Source: Protopterus annectens
Lineage: Eukaryota; Chordata; Ceratodontiformes; Protopteridae
Direction: 5' to 3'
Length of the DNA stretch: 64,000 nt
Assembly (NCBI RefSeq): GCF_019279795.1
Contig: NC_056750.1
Location: 825,927,854-825,991,853 of the forward strand
Below are positions 51,922 to 63,112 of this stretch, piece after piece. A program made the translations under genes and the position numbers. The notes below the pieces were generated by a model. It saw only the letters and a program-made list of their open reading frames with translations. It had not been told where the DNA came from and did no database searches. Each line of letters starts with the position of its first letter. Positions within the stretch are counted from its first letter, which is position 1.

Positions 51922-52079
51922 ATATAGCAATAACCGATGATGTCAGTGTGGTATATTGAGGATTTACCCAAGATTGATGTGGTTTGATCATGAGGGCAAA
52001 GCCCAAGTGATTAAATAAAGCCAACCATGGGTACATCTTTAATATACCACACCACAGAGTCTGTTATTGCTATTATACA
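51922..52079. repeat. Foldback element, about 158 bp with about 40-bp inverted ends
   Basis: TATAGCAATAACCGATGATG and TCAGTGTGGTATATT at left pair with the reverse complement of AATATACCACACCACAGAGT and CTGTTATTGCTATTATA at right. It is bordered by TA dinucleotides. Probably a short MITE or SINE-like hairpin; family unknown. Confidence 0.65.
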
Positions 52080-52179
52080 ATGACATTATTTAAGAAAAAA
52101 AATACTTACATTTGAAATCATGTCTTTGTATAATGCCTCTGTGGTGCCTTCTGCATTTTTGTGGCATCGTGGGGCTTTT

Positions 52180-52236
52180 CTGATGTACTGCGCATGCATA
52201 TGGGACTTGCATTCCCATGCTTATGCGGTACATCAG
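52180..52236. repeat. Hairpin-forming inverted repeat
   Basis: CTGATGTACTGCGCATGCATATGGGA versus the reverse complement of TCCCATGCTTATGCGGTACATCAG, about 24-26 nt arms around a 7-nt loop with a few mismatches. Confidence 0.8.
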
Positions 52237-52497
52237 TGCTGTGCAAAGGAAGCGATGGAGAAAGGAAGATCTCCGTTGCTTTTTTTATTTATTTAAAAGC
52301 AAAAAGAAACTGGGAGACTTTTAACATTCAGGAGAGCTTGGACAGAGAAAATAAAAGTATGATCAGGTATGTTTCTTTAGTTTTGCAGAATGTACCTAAC
52401 TTTCCTCTTATTTTTCTCTGCACTACCTCTCTCATTCACTTGAGGTGTTCAGTTATGTAAATTTATTAAAAAAAAAGAAAAAAAAGTAAAAATTTTG

Positions 52498-52543
52498 TAC
52501 TAATGGAAAAAAGTCCGGCCGAGTGGACCTTTTTCCATTGGTA
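52498..52543. repeat. Hairpin-forming inverted repeat
   Basis: TACTAATGGAAAAAAGTCC at left and TGGACCTTTTTCCATTGGTA at right pair over 19 nt with two mismatches, loop about GGCCGAG. Confidence 0.88.
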
Positions 52544-52669
52544 TATTCTCAGCTTTACAACAGGTGTGCTGGTTGGGCTCCTTTTTGAATATTACTGGCC
52601 AGTCATGGCATAATAATGATGTCACCATCAATGTATTCTGCGCTACAATTATAATTATAACAATATCAT

Positions 52670-52830
52670 TTTTGGAGGAGGGGTTTCTCCCTGGGCCTCT
52701 GCTGGAAATGAGCTATGTAGCCAAGTCAGATTTTCCTGGTCTCATAAGGGCTGAGTAGAGTGGTACTATAAAATCCTTGAACCTGGATGTCATAGCTTTA
52801 CCTACAAGCAAGCAAACAAATAAATAAATA
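52670..52830 (+). mobile_element. L2-like LINE or SINE tail fragment
   Basis: GGGTTTCTCCCTGGGCCTCT, GCTGGAAATG, AAGTCAGATTTTCC and then a run of AAATAAATAAATAAAG. A diverged copy of the shared tail in plus orientation; it could be the 3' end of the fragment at 50380-51860, with other DNA between. Confidence 0.62.
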
Positions 52831-52885
52831 AAGAAAAAACAAGGCTGTGTGAGCTTGGAGTTGCTTATATGGTGTTAGAAGATGA

Positions 52886-52952
52886 TGGGTGTAAAAGGCA
52901 CCCCTGCATGAGGTGGCCCCCCCCCACCTCATGCAGGGGTGCCTTTGCACCC
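52886..52952. repeat. Near-perfect 67-bp palindrome
   Basis: AAAGGCACCCCTGCATGAGG-TGG (52894-52916) and CC-ACCTCATGCAGGGGTGCC-TTT (52924-52946) are perfect reverse complements, separated by a run of C; the pairing continues outward through GGGTGT / GCACCC. Confidence 0.95.
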
Positions 52953-53054
52953 AAAATAAATAAATAAATAAAACTTCTTATATAGAAGATGAACCTTAAG
53001 ATTTGTATTAAATTCACTAGGGCTCTTAAGCAAAATGAGCTAAATTCCAAAATA

Positions 53055-53093
53055 AAATTAATTAATTAATTAATTAATTAATTAATTAATTAG
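53055..53093 (+). repeat. (TTAA)n / (TAAT)n microsatellite
   Basis: About nine ATTA units in a row. Two shorter AAAT runs lie nearby (52818-52835, 52955-52972). Confidence 0.95.
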
Positions 53094-53099
53094 AATAAA

Positions 53100-54100
53100 A
53101 TAATGGGCTGGACCTGAGAGGCAGATGCCAGACAGTAGCGGACTCAGCATGAAATCCTGGGGCACTCTACTGGTGACTGGTCTCTTGGTGGAGGTGGTCT
53201 CACCCATCTGACTTCTTTGGTCCTGTCTGTGATCCATCCAGCAATCCAGTGAGTTAAGTAAGATTTACAACAATCTCAGAGATCTGGTCAGTAATGCCTG
53301 AGTGGGGTATTGTACTGAATGCCTTAGTCAGGTCAAGATATGCGGTATGTACTGTTTTACCCTTGTCCATTGCCTTGGTGGCCCTCTCAAAGCAGTCCAC
53401 CTGGTTAAGGATGCATGACCTTATTGGGATGGGTCCAATGTCTGTAGGTTGTCAATGTCCTTGTTTATCAAATCCATGATAATTTGTTCCATGGCTTTGC
53501 ATATTAAGCTTCTTAGACAGATGAGTTTGTAGTTCCTTGGGTAACTTGATGGTCCACTCTTCTGGAAATGAATGACTGCTGCGGTCCTCCATAAACATGG
53601 AATGTAGCCTGTTCAAGGTTGTAGTTGATGAGTGTCTCAAGTGCTCTGGATAGGTCATGCTTTAGACTATTCAGGCGGCAACTGAGGATGATTTTGGTCC
53701 CACAGAGATGGTGTTCTTGGCTTTAGTGAGTGCTATCAGCATTTGGTGCTGCTGATAAATGTAGGAAGTATGCTGGAGGGGATTTCACCAGGTGAAATTT
53801 GGGGGTAGTTGGGGTAAAGTTTTTAGCTAAAGTTATCAGCCAGTAGATTTGCTATGCCACCCTGAGCAGTGTAGGTGACACAGTTCACCACCAGTTCAGC
53901 ACACTGTTTTGTGTTTACCTCTAAAGTTCTGGACATAGCTGAAGAGTGCCTTCTGATTGTCCTTAGCTTGGAAGGCTAACCTGACCTCATAGTTGCCTTG
54001 TTGGACTTAATTAGACCTCTTATTGTCTTGTTTAGTTGTGTAAGAGAGCACTTGTCTTTAATGGAGTTGCTCTTCTTGATTTTGGTCATGCGTTTCCTCT
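53100..54100 (-). pseudogene. CR1-like LINE, older copy, linker and RT N-half
   Basis: The minus strand reads from a linker (KDKCSLTQLNKTIRGLIKSNKA, then DNQKALFSYVQNF) through RT blocks to DLTKAFSTIPHSGI-type and VPQDFMLSPLLSGI remnants at the left edge. It is more diverged than the copies at 54101-55750. Its upstream side is interrupted by the 3' tail of that copy at 54100. Confidence 0.72.
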
Positions 54101-54199
54101 TTATAGGATCATAGGATCACAGAAAGTTACTAGGCTATTGGCCATGAGGCCCTTACAAGCCTAGCCAAGAATTTAGTCCATGTTCCAACAAGTCAGCAC

Positions 54200-55750
54200 C
54201 CTATGCCAATGTCCAACAGGGACACAGGTAGAATCCCAGGGGTGAACTTTCTGTTCCCCATCCAGTTATCCAGGTTGCGCTTAAAAAGGTTTAATGAGGT
54301 ACTCTGATTTATGTGGAGAGGGAGTCTATTCCACAAAAGGGGGAGTCTCTGGGACACAAATCTGTCCTGCCAACATATCCTAGTGATGTCACAGACCAGG
54401 CTGAGGTTGCGCGTGTGGGTTACTCAAGTGGAGCCTGATTTGCAGATATGCAGCAATCCCATCAGGGCAGGGTTTGAGATTGCTTTGTATGCCAGACAGA
54501 GGTCACCTCTGAGGAGTCTGTAGGAAACTAAGTAGAGGAACAGGGCTTTTAGCCTACCTGTGTAGGGTAGATATCTGAGGCTCTGGATTCTCTGGGTGAG
54601 GAACCTTTGTGGTCTCTCCAGCTGCTGCATGTCTTTGTGAAGTACATGCCAAAAGGGGCATTGTACTCAATAATGGGTCTTGTAAGGGAAAAATACAGGG
54701 ATGTTATGAACACCTTGTCACTTGATGAGATACCTGCACTAATGAGGTGGGCCACGTAGAAAGCTTTCTGTACAATGGAGGCAATATGATGGTCAAAAGT
54801 CAGTTTGCTATCAACCTTGATGCCCAAGTCCCTCACGACTGATTGCATGCTTAGTACATTATTATCAATGTGATAATTTGTGGAGATGTCATTTTCCCCA
54901 AAAGGGATGATGATGCATTTTTTGGTATTTAGTTTGAGGCCATGTTTATGGCACCAGTCTTTTGTTTGGGTGAGACCCTCTTGGAGGATGTCGACATCAC
55001 TAGGGGAATTGATGGCAGTGCCCAACTTGCAGTCATCTGCAAACTTGGTCAGCCATAGTTCACTAGATTTGGCCTGCACCTCCAAAGAGTATATCCCAAA
55101 CAGCAGAGGCCCCAAGACTGATCCCTGGGGTACACCATTTGTTACGGGTCTACTACTTGAGGTAGCTTACCCTATTTTGATTAGGTGGGTTGTATCAGTG
55201 AGCCAGTTTTCTACCCATCTGGTAACATATGGATTGATGCCTAGTTGAGAGAGTTTATCTATTACACTTGAGTGGGGAATAGTTTCGAAGGCTTTGACCA
55301 GATCAAGGTAGGCGGTGTGCACCATCTTCCTCTCGTCTACGGCCTTGGTGACTGTCTCAGTCGACCAAATTTAACAGGCATGACCGCCCCTTGACAAAAT
55401 CAAACTCTATGGGATCAAGTGTCTGGAGGTTGCCAATGTCCTTGTTAATGAGGTCCATGATAATCCGCTCCATGGCCTTGCAGATCAGGCTAGTTAGGCT
55501 GATGGGTCTATAAGTTCCTGGATCAGTGGATATTCCACCTTTATGCAAAGGGATGACAATAGCTGCCCTCCACTTGGCTGGGACAAAGCCAGTACTCAGG
55601 CTTTGGTTGAAAAGGGTGCCAAATGGTGCTCCAAGTTCCTGCCTGAGTTCATGTAGGATGCAGCCTGGGATGTTATTAGGTCCCATGGAGGCTGTATTTT
55701 TTTGCCCTTGAGAAGGCAGTGATGACTTGCTCCCTAGAGATAAGGGGAGG
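54200..55750 (-). pseudogene. CR1 reverse transcriptase
   Basis: Clear blocks: [101 protein letters not shown] (intact FADD), GLKLNTKKCIIIPFG, RPIIEYNAPFGMYF, QRFLTQRIQSLRYLPYTGRL. Separate frames at 55357-55686, 54549-55115 and 54424-54630 carry these parts; stops and shifts between them. Confidence 0.88.
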
Positions 55751-55814
55751 GGGACAGGTACTGGGGGTGTCCTGTTTTACTGGTGGGGGACAGAGGAGTG
55801 AAGTTTTTACTGAA

Positions 55815-56113
55815 CCTACTATTTATTTATTTATTTATTATTTACTGACATTTGTTCACCAGGAAAGTCCACTGGGTCAAAAACACATTTTCAGTGGAGG
55901 ACCGGGGAGAAAAGCTCCAGTTACAATTACAAATATATAAGACAAGACTTTGTAAACAGAAAATCCAGAGTTTTCATACATAAATGACAAGATTAAAAAG
56001 AAAACATCAAGTGTAAATTATTATACAGTAATAAAACATATAAACTAAATGGGTTAATAACAAGTAGTGCAGAGATTTGCATAGTCTAGATAAGATTAGT
56101 GTAATACTTTCTA

Positions 56114-56144
<31 letters not shown>

Positions 56145-56160
56145 TCCAGATAGGGGATTA
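55815..56160 (-). mobile_element. L2-like LINE 3' end inserted in CR1
   Basis: Minus-strand tail GGAGCTTTTCTCCCCGGTCC, TCCACTGAAAATGTG, GTGGACTTTCCTGGTGAAC and TAAA repeats at 55815-55840. The remainder is AT-rich 3' UTR-like text with an AAT microsatellite (56117-56144). Confidence 0.75.
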
Positions 56161-56164
56161 GGAG

Positions 56165-57040
56165 AATTAAATTTTAAGTAAGATTTTATTCACAGGGAAA
56201 ACATTATGATGGCATAGAAAGTTGAAGGATTCCACCAGTGGGGGTTTGTTTTTAGTGCTTGTTATGGGTTTATTTCTGGTAAGTATGGCAGCCTCTTTGC
56301 AGCCATTCACATGTTTGCATAGGGACTCTGAATAATTCTGCATCGTGGAGTTGGGAGTCTTGAATTTTGACAAACTCTCACTTAATAGGATGGAGTTTGC
56401 CTTTAAATAGTTCCTGTTACTGGTTTAGCTGGATTTTCTGGGTTGAATTTTACTTCAAATAAGATAGCTTTGCGATCCAAGCTCACTAGAGATGTCATGA
56501 CACAGAGGAGAGTGCAATGCTTTCCCATGTTGGTGAGTACTAGATCCAGTATGTTTGATCCTCAGGTTGAAGCATGCACTATCTCTTCCAGGATGCTTGT
56601 GTTAATAAAGTCCAGGAAGTATTGTGCCTAAGTGTGAGGCAGTGTATGTTTCCCATTCTAAAGACAGGTAAAGTCAACCATAAATAGGGTGGTTAGATTT
56701 TGAGTGTCTACTGGCTTAGGTAAGAGTCTTGTGACTCTAGGAGCATAGATGGTGACCTGTGGCTAACCATGATATGGTGAGTGACCTTATCTATGGTGAC
56801 TTGCATATGGATGAGCTGCATGGTATCTTTCTGTTTAACCAACCTGGAGGTATGTTTGTTTCAAACATAGATCACAATACCCCCACCTTTGGCCCCAGTC
56901 TGTGCTGTTCTTGGTCTAAATGTGTGAATGGCACTGTAGCCTTGCACTAACAGTGTACCTTTTATGTCTTTAAACCACTCTCCAAAGTGAGAAGGGCTTG
57001 AAGGGTGTGGAATTTTTTGTTTAAGCTGTGAGCATTGAGC
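56165..57040 (-). pseudogene. CR1 endonuclease and linker remnant
   Basis: Minus-strand three-frame reading gives MVDFTCL near the ILGDFNYP block, AQYFLDFINTSILEEIVHA, CHDISS-SLDRKAILFEVKFNP at the SDHK block, and the SKFKTPNSTMQNYSESLCKHVNG region that corresponds to the linker. Degraded. Confidence 0.62.
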
Positions 57041-57049
57041 AGTAATACC

Positions 57050-57303
57050 TTAAGGATGCTTGTAGATTATTTCACAATGTTGGCAGTTCTGTCTTTTTGG
57101 CATTGCCTGAAAAAGGCTCTCATGGCTGGATAAAGTTTTAGCCAATATCCAAAAGCCTAGGGGGCAGGTGCAGCCCATCCTTACCAAAGAAACATGATCT
57201 GTTGACCATGTCCTCCCATGCTGACATGTATTCGATTCCCTTGGAGTGACACTATGTTCATATTGTAGTATCATCTTTGGTGAAGGCAGAATGCTGTTCA
57301 ATG
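57050..57303 (-). pseudogene. CR1 ORF1 esterase C-terminal fragment
   Basis: Minus strand: SILPSPKMILQYE, the WEDMV-like region, and GKDGLHLPPRLLDIG-like text, matching SSILPSPIMMPQY and the C-terminal block of the ORF1 at 22330-22560 and better preserving the DGLH catalytic pair. A frameshift lies after QYE. It stops at the minisatellite. Confidence 0.68.
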
Positions 57304-58583
57304 CAAGACTGATATCTATCTATGTGTGCACCACATGGGGCTGCAATACCATTGAGACTGATATCTATCTATGTATGCACCACATGGGGCTGCAATACCA
57401 TTGAGACTGATATATATCTATGTGTGCACCACATGGGGCTGCAGTACCACTGAGACTGATATCTATCTATGTGTGCACCACATGGGGCTGCAATATCATT
57501 GAGACTGATATCTATCTATGTGTGCACCACATGGGGCTGCAATACCATTGAGACTGATATCTATCTATGTGTGCACCACATGGGGCTGCAATATCATTGA
57601 GACTGATATCTATCTATGTGTGCACCACATGGGGCTGCAATACCATTGAGACTGATATCTATCTATGTGTGCACCACATGGGGCTGCAGTACCACTGAGA
57701 CTGATATCTATCTATGTGTGCACCACATGGGGCTACAATACCATTGAGACTGATATCTATCTATGTGTGCACCACATGGGGCTACAATACTATTGAGACT
57801 GATATCTATCTATGTGTGCACCACATGGGGCTGCAATACCATTGAGACTGATATCTATCTATGTGTGCACCACATGGGGCTACAATACCATTGAGACTGA
57901 TATCTATATATGTGTGCACCACATGGGGCTGCAATACCATTGAGACTGATATCCATCTATGTGTGCACCACATGGGCCTACAATACCATTGAGACTGATA
58001 TCTATATATGTGTGTGCACCACATGGGGCTGCAATACCATTGAGACTGATATCTATCTATGTGTGCACCACATGGGGCTACAATACCATTGAGACTGATA
58101 TCTATCTATGTGTGCACCACATGGGGCTGCAATATCATTGAGACTGATATCTATCTATGTGTGCACCACATGGGGCTGCAATATCATTGAGACTGATATC
58201 TATCTATGTGTGCACCACATGGGGCTGCAATACCATTGAGACTGATATTTATCTATGTGTGCACCACATGGGGCTGCAATACCATTGAGACTGATATCTC
58301 TCTATGTGTGCACCACATGGGGCTACAATACCATTGAGACTGATATCTATCTATGTGTGCACCACATGGGGCTGCAATACCATTGAGACTGATATCTATC
58401 TATGTGTGCACCACATGGGGCTGCAGTACCATTGAGACTGATATCTATCTATGTGTGCACCACATGGGGCTACAATACTACTGAGACTGATATCTATCTA
58501 TGTGTGCACCACATGGGGCTACAATACCACTGAGACTGATATCTATCTATGTGTGCACCACATGGGGCTGCAATACCATTGAG
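57304..58583 (+). repeat. 49-bp minisatellite, about 26 copies
   Basis: Unit: GAGACTGATATCTATCTATG, TGTGCACCACATGGGGCTGC, AATACCATT. Units differ at few positions (GCTGC/GCTAC, ATACC/ATATC/GTACC). Frames over it are open only by virtue of the repeat. Confidence 0.97.
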
Positions 58584-58879
58584 TAACAATGCTAGTGTCT
58601 TCAGGCATTTTTGTTTGTGTATTGCAGTCTTTTAACCAGTTAAGTGGGTTAATCCATTAACCTGTTTCAGCCACAACTCAAGGTTAAGATTTGAACAAGA
58701 TGAGGCGTTAAACTCAGATAAATGCATTCGCTAGAAGGTAAGGAAAGTAGATATACTATAGAGAGGGTGCAGAGGAAAAGGGCTGATCCCTAGAATTTAG
58801 TCTGAACAAATACACTTGCTGGTCTATGACCTCCTCTCTCATCTCTAACACAATACCTCCTTACATTTCCAAATGCCAG
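58584..58879. other. No gene recognised
   Basis: Short unique-looking spacer between the minisatellite and the next CR1. Confidence 0.5.
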
Positions 58880-58899
58880 TCCCCATACCTAACATACAC

Positions 58900-59545
58900 T
58901 CCTCAAAATGCACTCTCTTGAGGCACTCCTAAAAATGGAGAACATAGATATCTGCACAGTAACTGAGACCTGGTTCAAGGTTCCAGAGAGCACCCCTGCA
59001 ATACCAGGCTACAACTCTTACCACAATTTTCGGCCACCAAACCAGGATCAAAACACTAAAGGTGGAGGAGTGTCCATATTCACCAAGGATATTCACACCA
59101 CCAGGTTAGTTGCCCAACACAATGCATCTGAAATTCTCCAGGTAAAACGAACACTAGGTAAGACTACAATCCAAATTGCAGCTTGCTACAGATCCCCCAC
59201 CATGACCCAAGATTCTCACTACACCTTTCTAAACATACTGGAAAATATTAATATGCAAACACCCTAATACTGGGTGATTTCAACTACCCTGCCATTACCT
59301 GGGAAAACTACTCATGTACCAACACCTTTGCCCAACGGTTCTTGGAATTCATAAATTCCAATGCCCTGGATCAACTAATCCATAGTCCCACCAGGGGCTC
59401 CAATATCCTAGACCTGGTCATTACCAACATGGGAAATCGATGCTCCACACCTATGGTCACCCCCTTGTTGATCAGGTCAGACCATAAGCTAATCACCCTT
59501 AACATCCACATCCCACCCCCACCCCCCAGTAAGGAAACCTCCATA
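58900..59545 (+). pseudogene. CR1 endonuclease domain
   Basis: KMHSLEALLKMENIDICTVTETWF (Glu), GGGVSIFTKDIH, AACYRSPTMTQ, then a frameshift at about 59260, ILGDFNYPAITWE, QLIHSPTRGSNILDLVITNM and RSDHKLITL (catalytic His). The domain is readable across the shift; the N-terminal Asn block is missing. Confidence 0.88.
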
Positions 59546-61671
59546 AAAAACTCCTTCAAACCCAACTTCATGCTACTCAAGTCAGAAGTTACAAACCTCA
59601 TGACACCCAGGCAGACGGGAACTGAAAGTTCGACTGCTGAGTCCTACACTAAGGCACCGTACGAGCACATCTACTCATGCATGAATCATGCCATCCCAAA
59701 TAGAACCAAGATGCTCTCCTCCAAAAGAAGGAAGCCAATCTGGTGGTCCCCTGCCATAAACAAACTTTATAAAAAAAGGAAGAAACTGTTGCAGAAAAGA
59801 GGAAAATCCCAGGATGCAAAAAACTCCCTTACCAGCCTCAGTATGAAGCTGAGATCCCTCATAAAATCCTCCAAAGCTAGTTACAAAAATAAAATTACCA
59901 AAGATTCCAAAGACAACCACAAGGCATTCTATAACTATATCAAGAATCTAAATGGCAATGCTCAGATCTTCTCTGAGCTACAACAGAATGGCATTAAATA
60001 TACTGATCCCAGGGATATTGCTAATATCCTGGCAGATCGATTCAGTGCCAACCTTACCCCCCTCTCACCCCCTAAATGGCCCATCTCAGTACCGGAAGAT
60101 TGCCAAATTGCGGTAATAATGGCCACACAGGTAAAAAACACACTATCCAAAGCTAAGAATACAGCATCCATGGGACCAGATGACATTTCGGGCTGTGTAC
60201 TACATGAACTACAAAATGAACTGGCACCTCACCTAAGTGTCATGTTTAATCATACCCTCACCACAGGCTTCGTGCCCACTGAGTGGCGCACAGCTACAAT
60301 TATCTCACTCCACAAGGGGGGGATCCACCTTGGATCCTGGGAACTACTGCCCCATCAGTCTGACGAGCCTGATCTGCAAGGTCATGGAATGTATTATCAT
60401 GGAACTTATAAACAAAGACATTGATAACCTTAAAACACTGGAGCCCACCCACTTTGGGTTTGTGAAAGGCCGATCTTGTCTCCTGAACCTGACTGACATC
60501 TTCGAATCAGTCTCCAGAGTCGTGGACGAGGGTAAGGCAGTCCACACAGCCTATCTGGACCTCACCAAGGCCTTTGACACCATCCCCCACTCTGGAATCA
60601 TAGATAAACTTACTAAGCTGGGCATTAATCCCTACATCACTTGATGGGTTGCCAACTGGCTTACTGACAGAACCCACACTGTAAAAGTAGCTGACTTCAA
60701 ATCCAGCTCCTGACAAGTGATAAGTGGAGTTCCTCAGGGTTCAATCCTGGGGCCTCTCTTGTTTGGCATGTACTTCTCTGAAGTACAGGCCAACACTAAG
60801 GGACTCTGGCTAACAAAGTTCGCAGATGACTGCAAACTGGGAGCCATTACTGAATCCCCAAATTATGTGGATACTCTACAAAAGGGCCTTACAGAAACAG
60901 ATGCTTGGTGCCAGTGCCATGGGCTCAAGCTCAATGCCAAGAAATGTATAGTTATCCACTTTGGGAAAAAAACATGTACCCGTGAATTACCACATAGGTG
61001 GCAGTACACTAAACACTGAAAGTGTGATAAGAGACTTAGGGACACAGGTGGACAGTGGTCTCACCTTCAATAGCCACATTGCCACAACAATCAGGAAATC
61101 CTTCTATGTGGCACATCTCATCACTAAGGGCTTTTCATCCAGAAAAAAGGAGGTCATTGTCCCACTGTACTCATCCCTCATTAGACCCATTATAGAATAC
61201 AATGCTCCATTTAGTATGTACCTCTCAAGACATCTGCAACAACTGGAAAGGCTGCAGAAATACCTCACTAAAAGAATCACAGGCCTAAAGCAGATGCCCT
61301 ATGCTGACCGTCTTAAAAAACTCCAGCTATACTCTGTCGCATATCGTCTAAGCCAAGGCAATCAATACTTAACATACAAGGCCATGTCAAACCCAGAGCT
61401 GTTGGACATGCTACACTTAAAGAAATCCCAATCCCTCAGAGCCACATGCTCCAGGGATCTAAACTTTGTCATCACACTAAACAAAACATGCTGGAGGGAT
61501 AGGTTCCTGACCCAGAGACTTCCCAGACTCTGGAATAGACTGCCCATACATGTCAAGCAGAGCGCCTCTTTGGCCCTCTTCAAAAGGAACCTTGATGATT
61601 GGATGGGAGAAAGGAAATTCACCCCGGGGATCACATCAGTTGCCCTGCTAGACAGGGGTCCAGGAAAGTGA
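59546..61671 (+). pseudogene. CR1 reverse transcriptase and C-terminal domain
   Basis: Linker with NHAIPNRTKMLSSKRRKPIW and KLYKKRKKLLQKRGK, then SMGPDDISGCVLHELQNEL, EWRTATIISLHKGG, a frameshift at the GGGGGG run near 60316, LTSLICKVMECIIMELINKD, FGFVKGRSCLLNLTDIFE, AYLDLTKAFDTIPHSG, SGVPQGSILGPLLFGMYF, LTKFADDCKLGAI (FADD intact), a frameshift in an A-run near 60966, VIRDLGTQVDSGL, RPIIEYNAPFSMYL and RLWNRLPIHVKQS. Two in-frame stops (60642, 60711). Shifts fall in homopolymers, so sequencing error cannot be excluded. Confidence 0.92.
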
Positions 61672-61762
61672 ATAGTGTGGGAAGAAATAGCCAGGGAATT
61701 GTTATGGCTAGGCTTGTATAGGCCCTAGGGCCGATAGCGTAGTACCAACCTATCAACCTATG

Positions 61763-63112
61763 AGGTAATGTTGTGCATGGCAATGAAAAAGAAAACATCA
61801 GCATTAGGAAATGAATGCAAGATGGTATGACAATAAGGAACATGGGGACCAAAATTTTAATTCCTTGCATCATCACCAGACATATTCAGACTACAGATAT
61901 ATCTACTCTAATGAATGAGTATCATATCTGTGAAGTTCTACATATATATTACATAAACACAAGAAAGCAAGCACCAGTTTTGCCTTTCACTGCTTAGGCT
62001 GATAGTTTCTGATGAGAGCTTGGTCTGAAGAGACCTGAAGTGACATCTGTATGTAACTACGCTGACACTGGTATATACTATCAATTTTACATTATGTCAT
62101 TAAGCACCCAAGTGTCCCCAGGTTGACAAGTACTTCTAAGTGTATCTTTTTAAAGGTGTTTATCACTAGGCATGTTATAGCCCCCCGTGATCAGTTGCAT
62201 ATTATTGTTTTTATATTGCTATGTCCAGTGTATATGCTAAGAACCCAGTCAGGAACCACTGCTGATTGGTCACATTCCTGTCTGTTACCTTCAAACAAGA
62301 CAGGACTGATCTGAAAATATAGACAGACAGGCACAGAAATACATATAAACATTTGCAGAAATATTTTTTCTATGCACACACATGTAAACACATACATATA
62401 ATTAAAAAAATACTCAGGTAATTCACACCTGCTAGAAAACAAAGTGATACACTGTAACATTCAATAAAAAACTGAAATCAAAATAATCCATAAAGTTGAC
62501 AAATCCTATCCTCATGTCGATAGCTGTCTCCCCATACAACAGTTAAAAGAAACTCTTAAATACATAAGTACTATAAAACATTACATTCCGTAATCAAAAC
62601 ATTACTGCAAAAGTACACTCGGTACATAATCATACCCATTTCTTTCTCAATATGTACACACAGTAGAGGAGCTGAAGTCAGTGATACAATTCAGTTTGTC
62701 AGTCTGTCACAGATTTAAAGCTGTAATATCCAGTAGTTGTCAAGAATACATCTGCTTAACTTAATCCTTGGTAGCCATTGTCTTCTACAAAGATTAGGTC
62801 TTTTAAAAGAAATTCTCAAAAACTTGTCCAGCACACAAATAGCAAAACATAAACATTATCACTAACAGAAGAATTCCCCTGTTCACAATACCTACACACT
62901 TCAGTCTTCAAAAATAGTGACATATAGGGACAGCAGTAACCCCAGCTTTTTAACTGTGCTTTCTCAACTCAGCCCAAAATCATGTAGGAAATTCAAACTA
63001 TGCCTCTCCAGCAGAGACATCTACCATCAGTAATGGCTTTTGTGCCACTTCTACACTGAAGTTACAATCCTTTCAGAATTAGCAATTCTTAGTAAAGGAA
63101 TCTCTCTCAGGC
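61763..63112. other. No gene recognised; AT-rich noncoding DNA
   Basis: No open frame of interest on either strand and no match to other repeats in the window. Confidence 0.5.

Larger units (their letters stand above)
54101..57303 (-). mobile_element. CR1-like LINE, minus strand, with L2-like tail insertion
   Basis: Tail: GTGATCCTATGATCCTATAA (54100-54120 reverse complement). Then RT (54170-55750), an L2-like insertion (55815-56160), endonuclease/linker (56165-57040) and the end of ORF1 (57050-57300). The 5' side ends at the 49-bp minisatellite. Confidence 0.8.
58880..61762 (+). mobile_element. CR1-like LINE, ORF2 almost complete
   Basis: Contains endonuclease, linker, RT and C-terminal region in order and ends with the CR1-type repeat CCTATCAACCTATGAGG. 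The start lies a few codons into the endonuclease, so it is 5'-truncated. The best-preserved CR1 in the window. Confidence 0.9.

Noticed and set aside
52161..52460. Coding exon in the 99-codon frame
   Set aside because: No homology, unusual composition and overlap with a hairpin; no splice or promoter context.
57806..58141. Open frames in the 49-bp minisatellite
   Set aside because: Repeat-driven frames without start context or homology.
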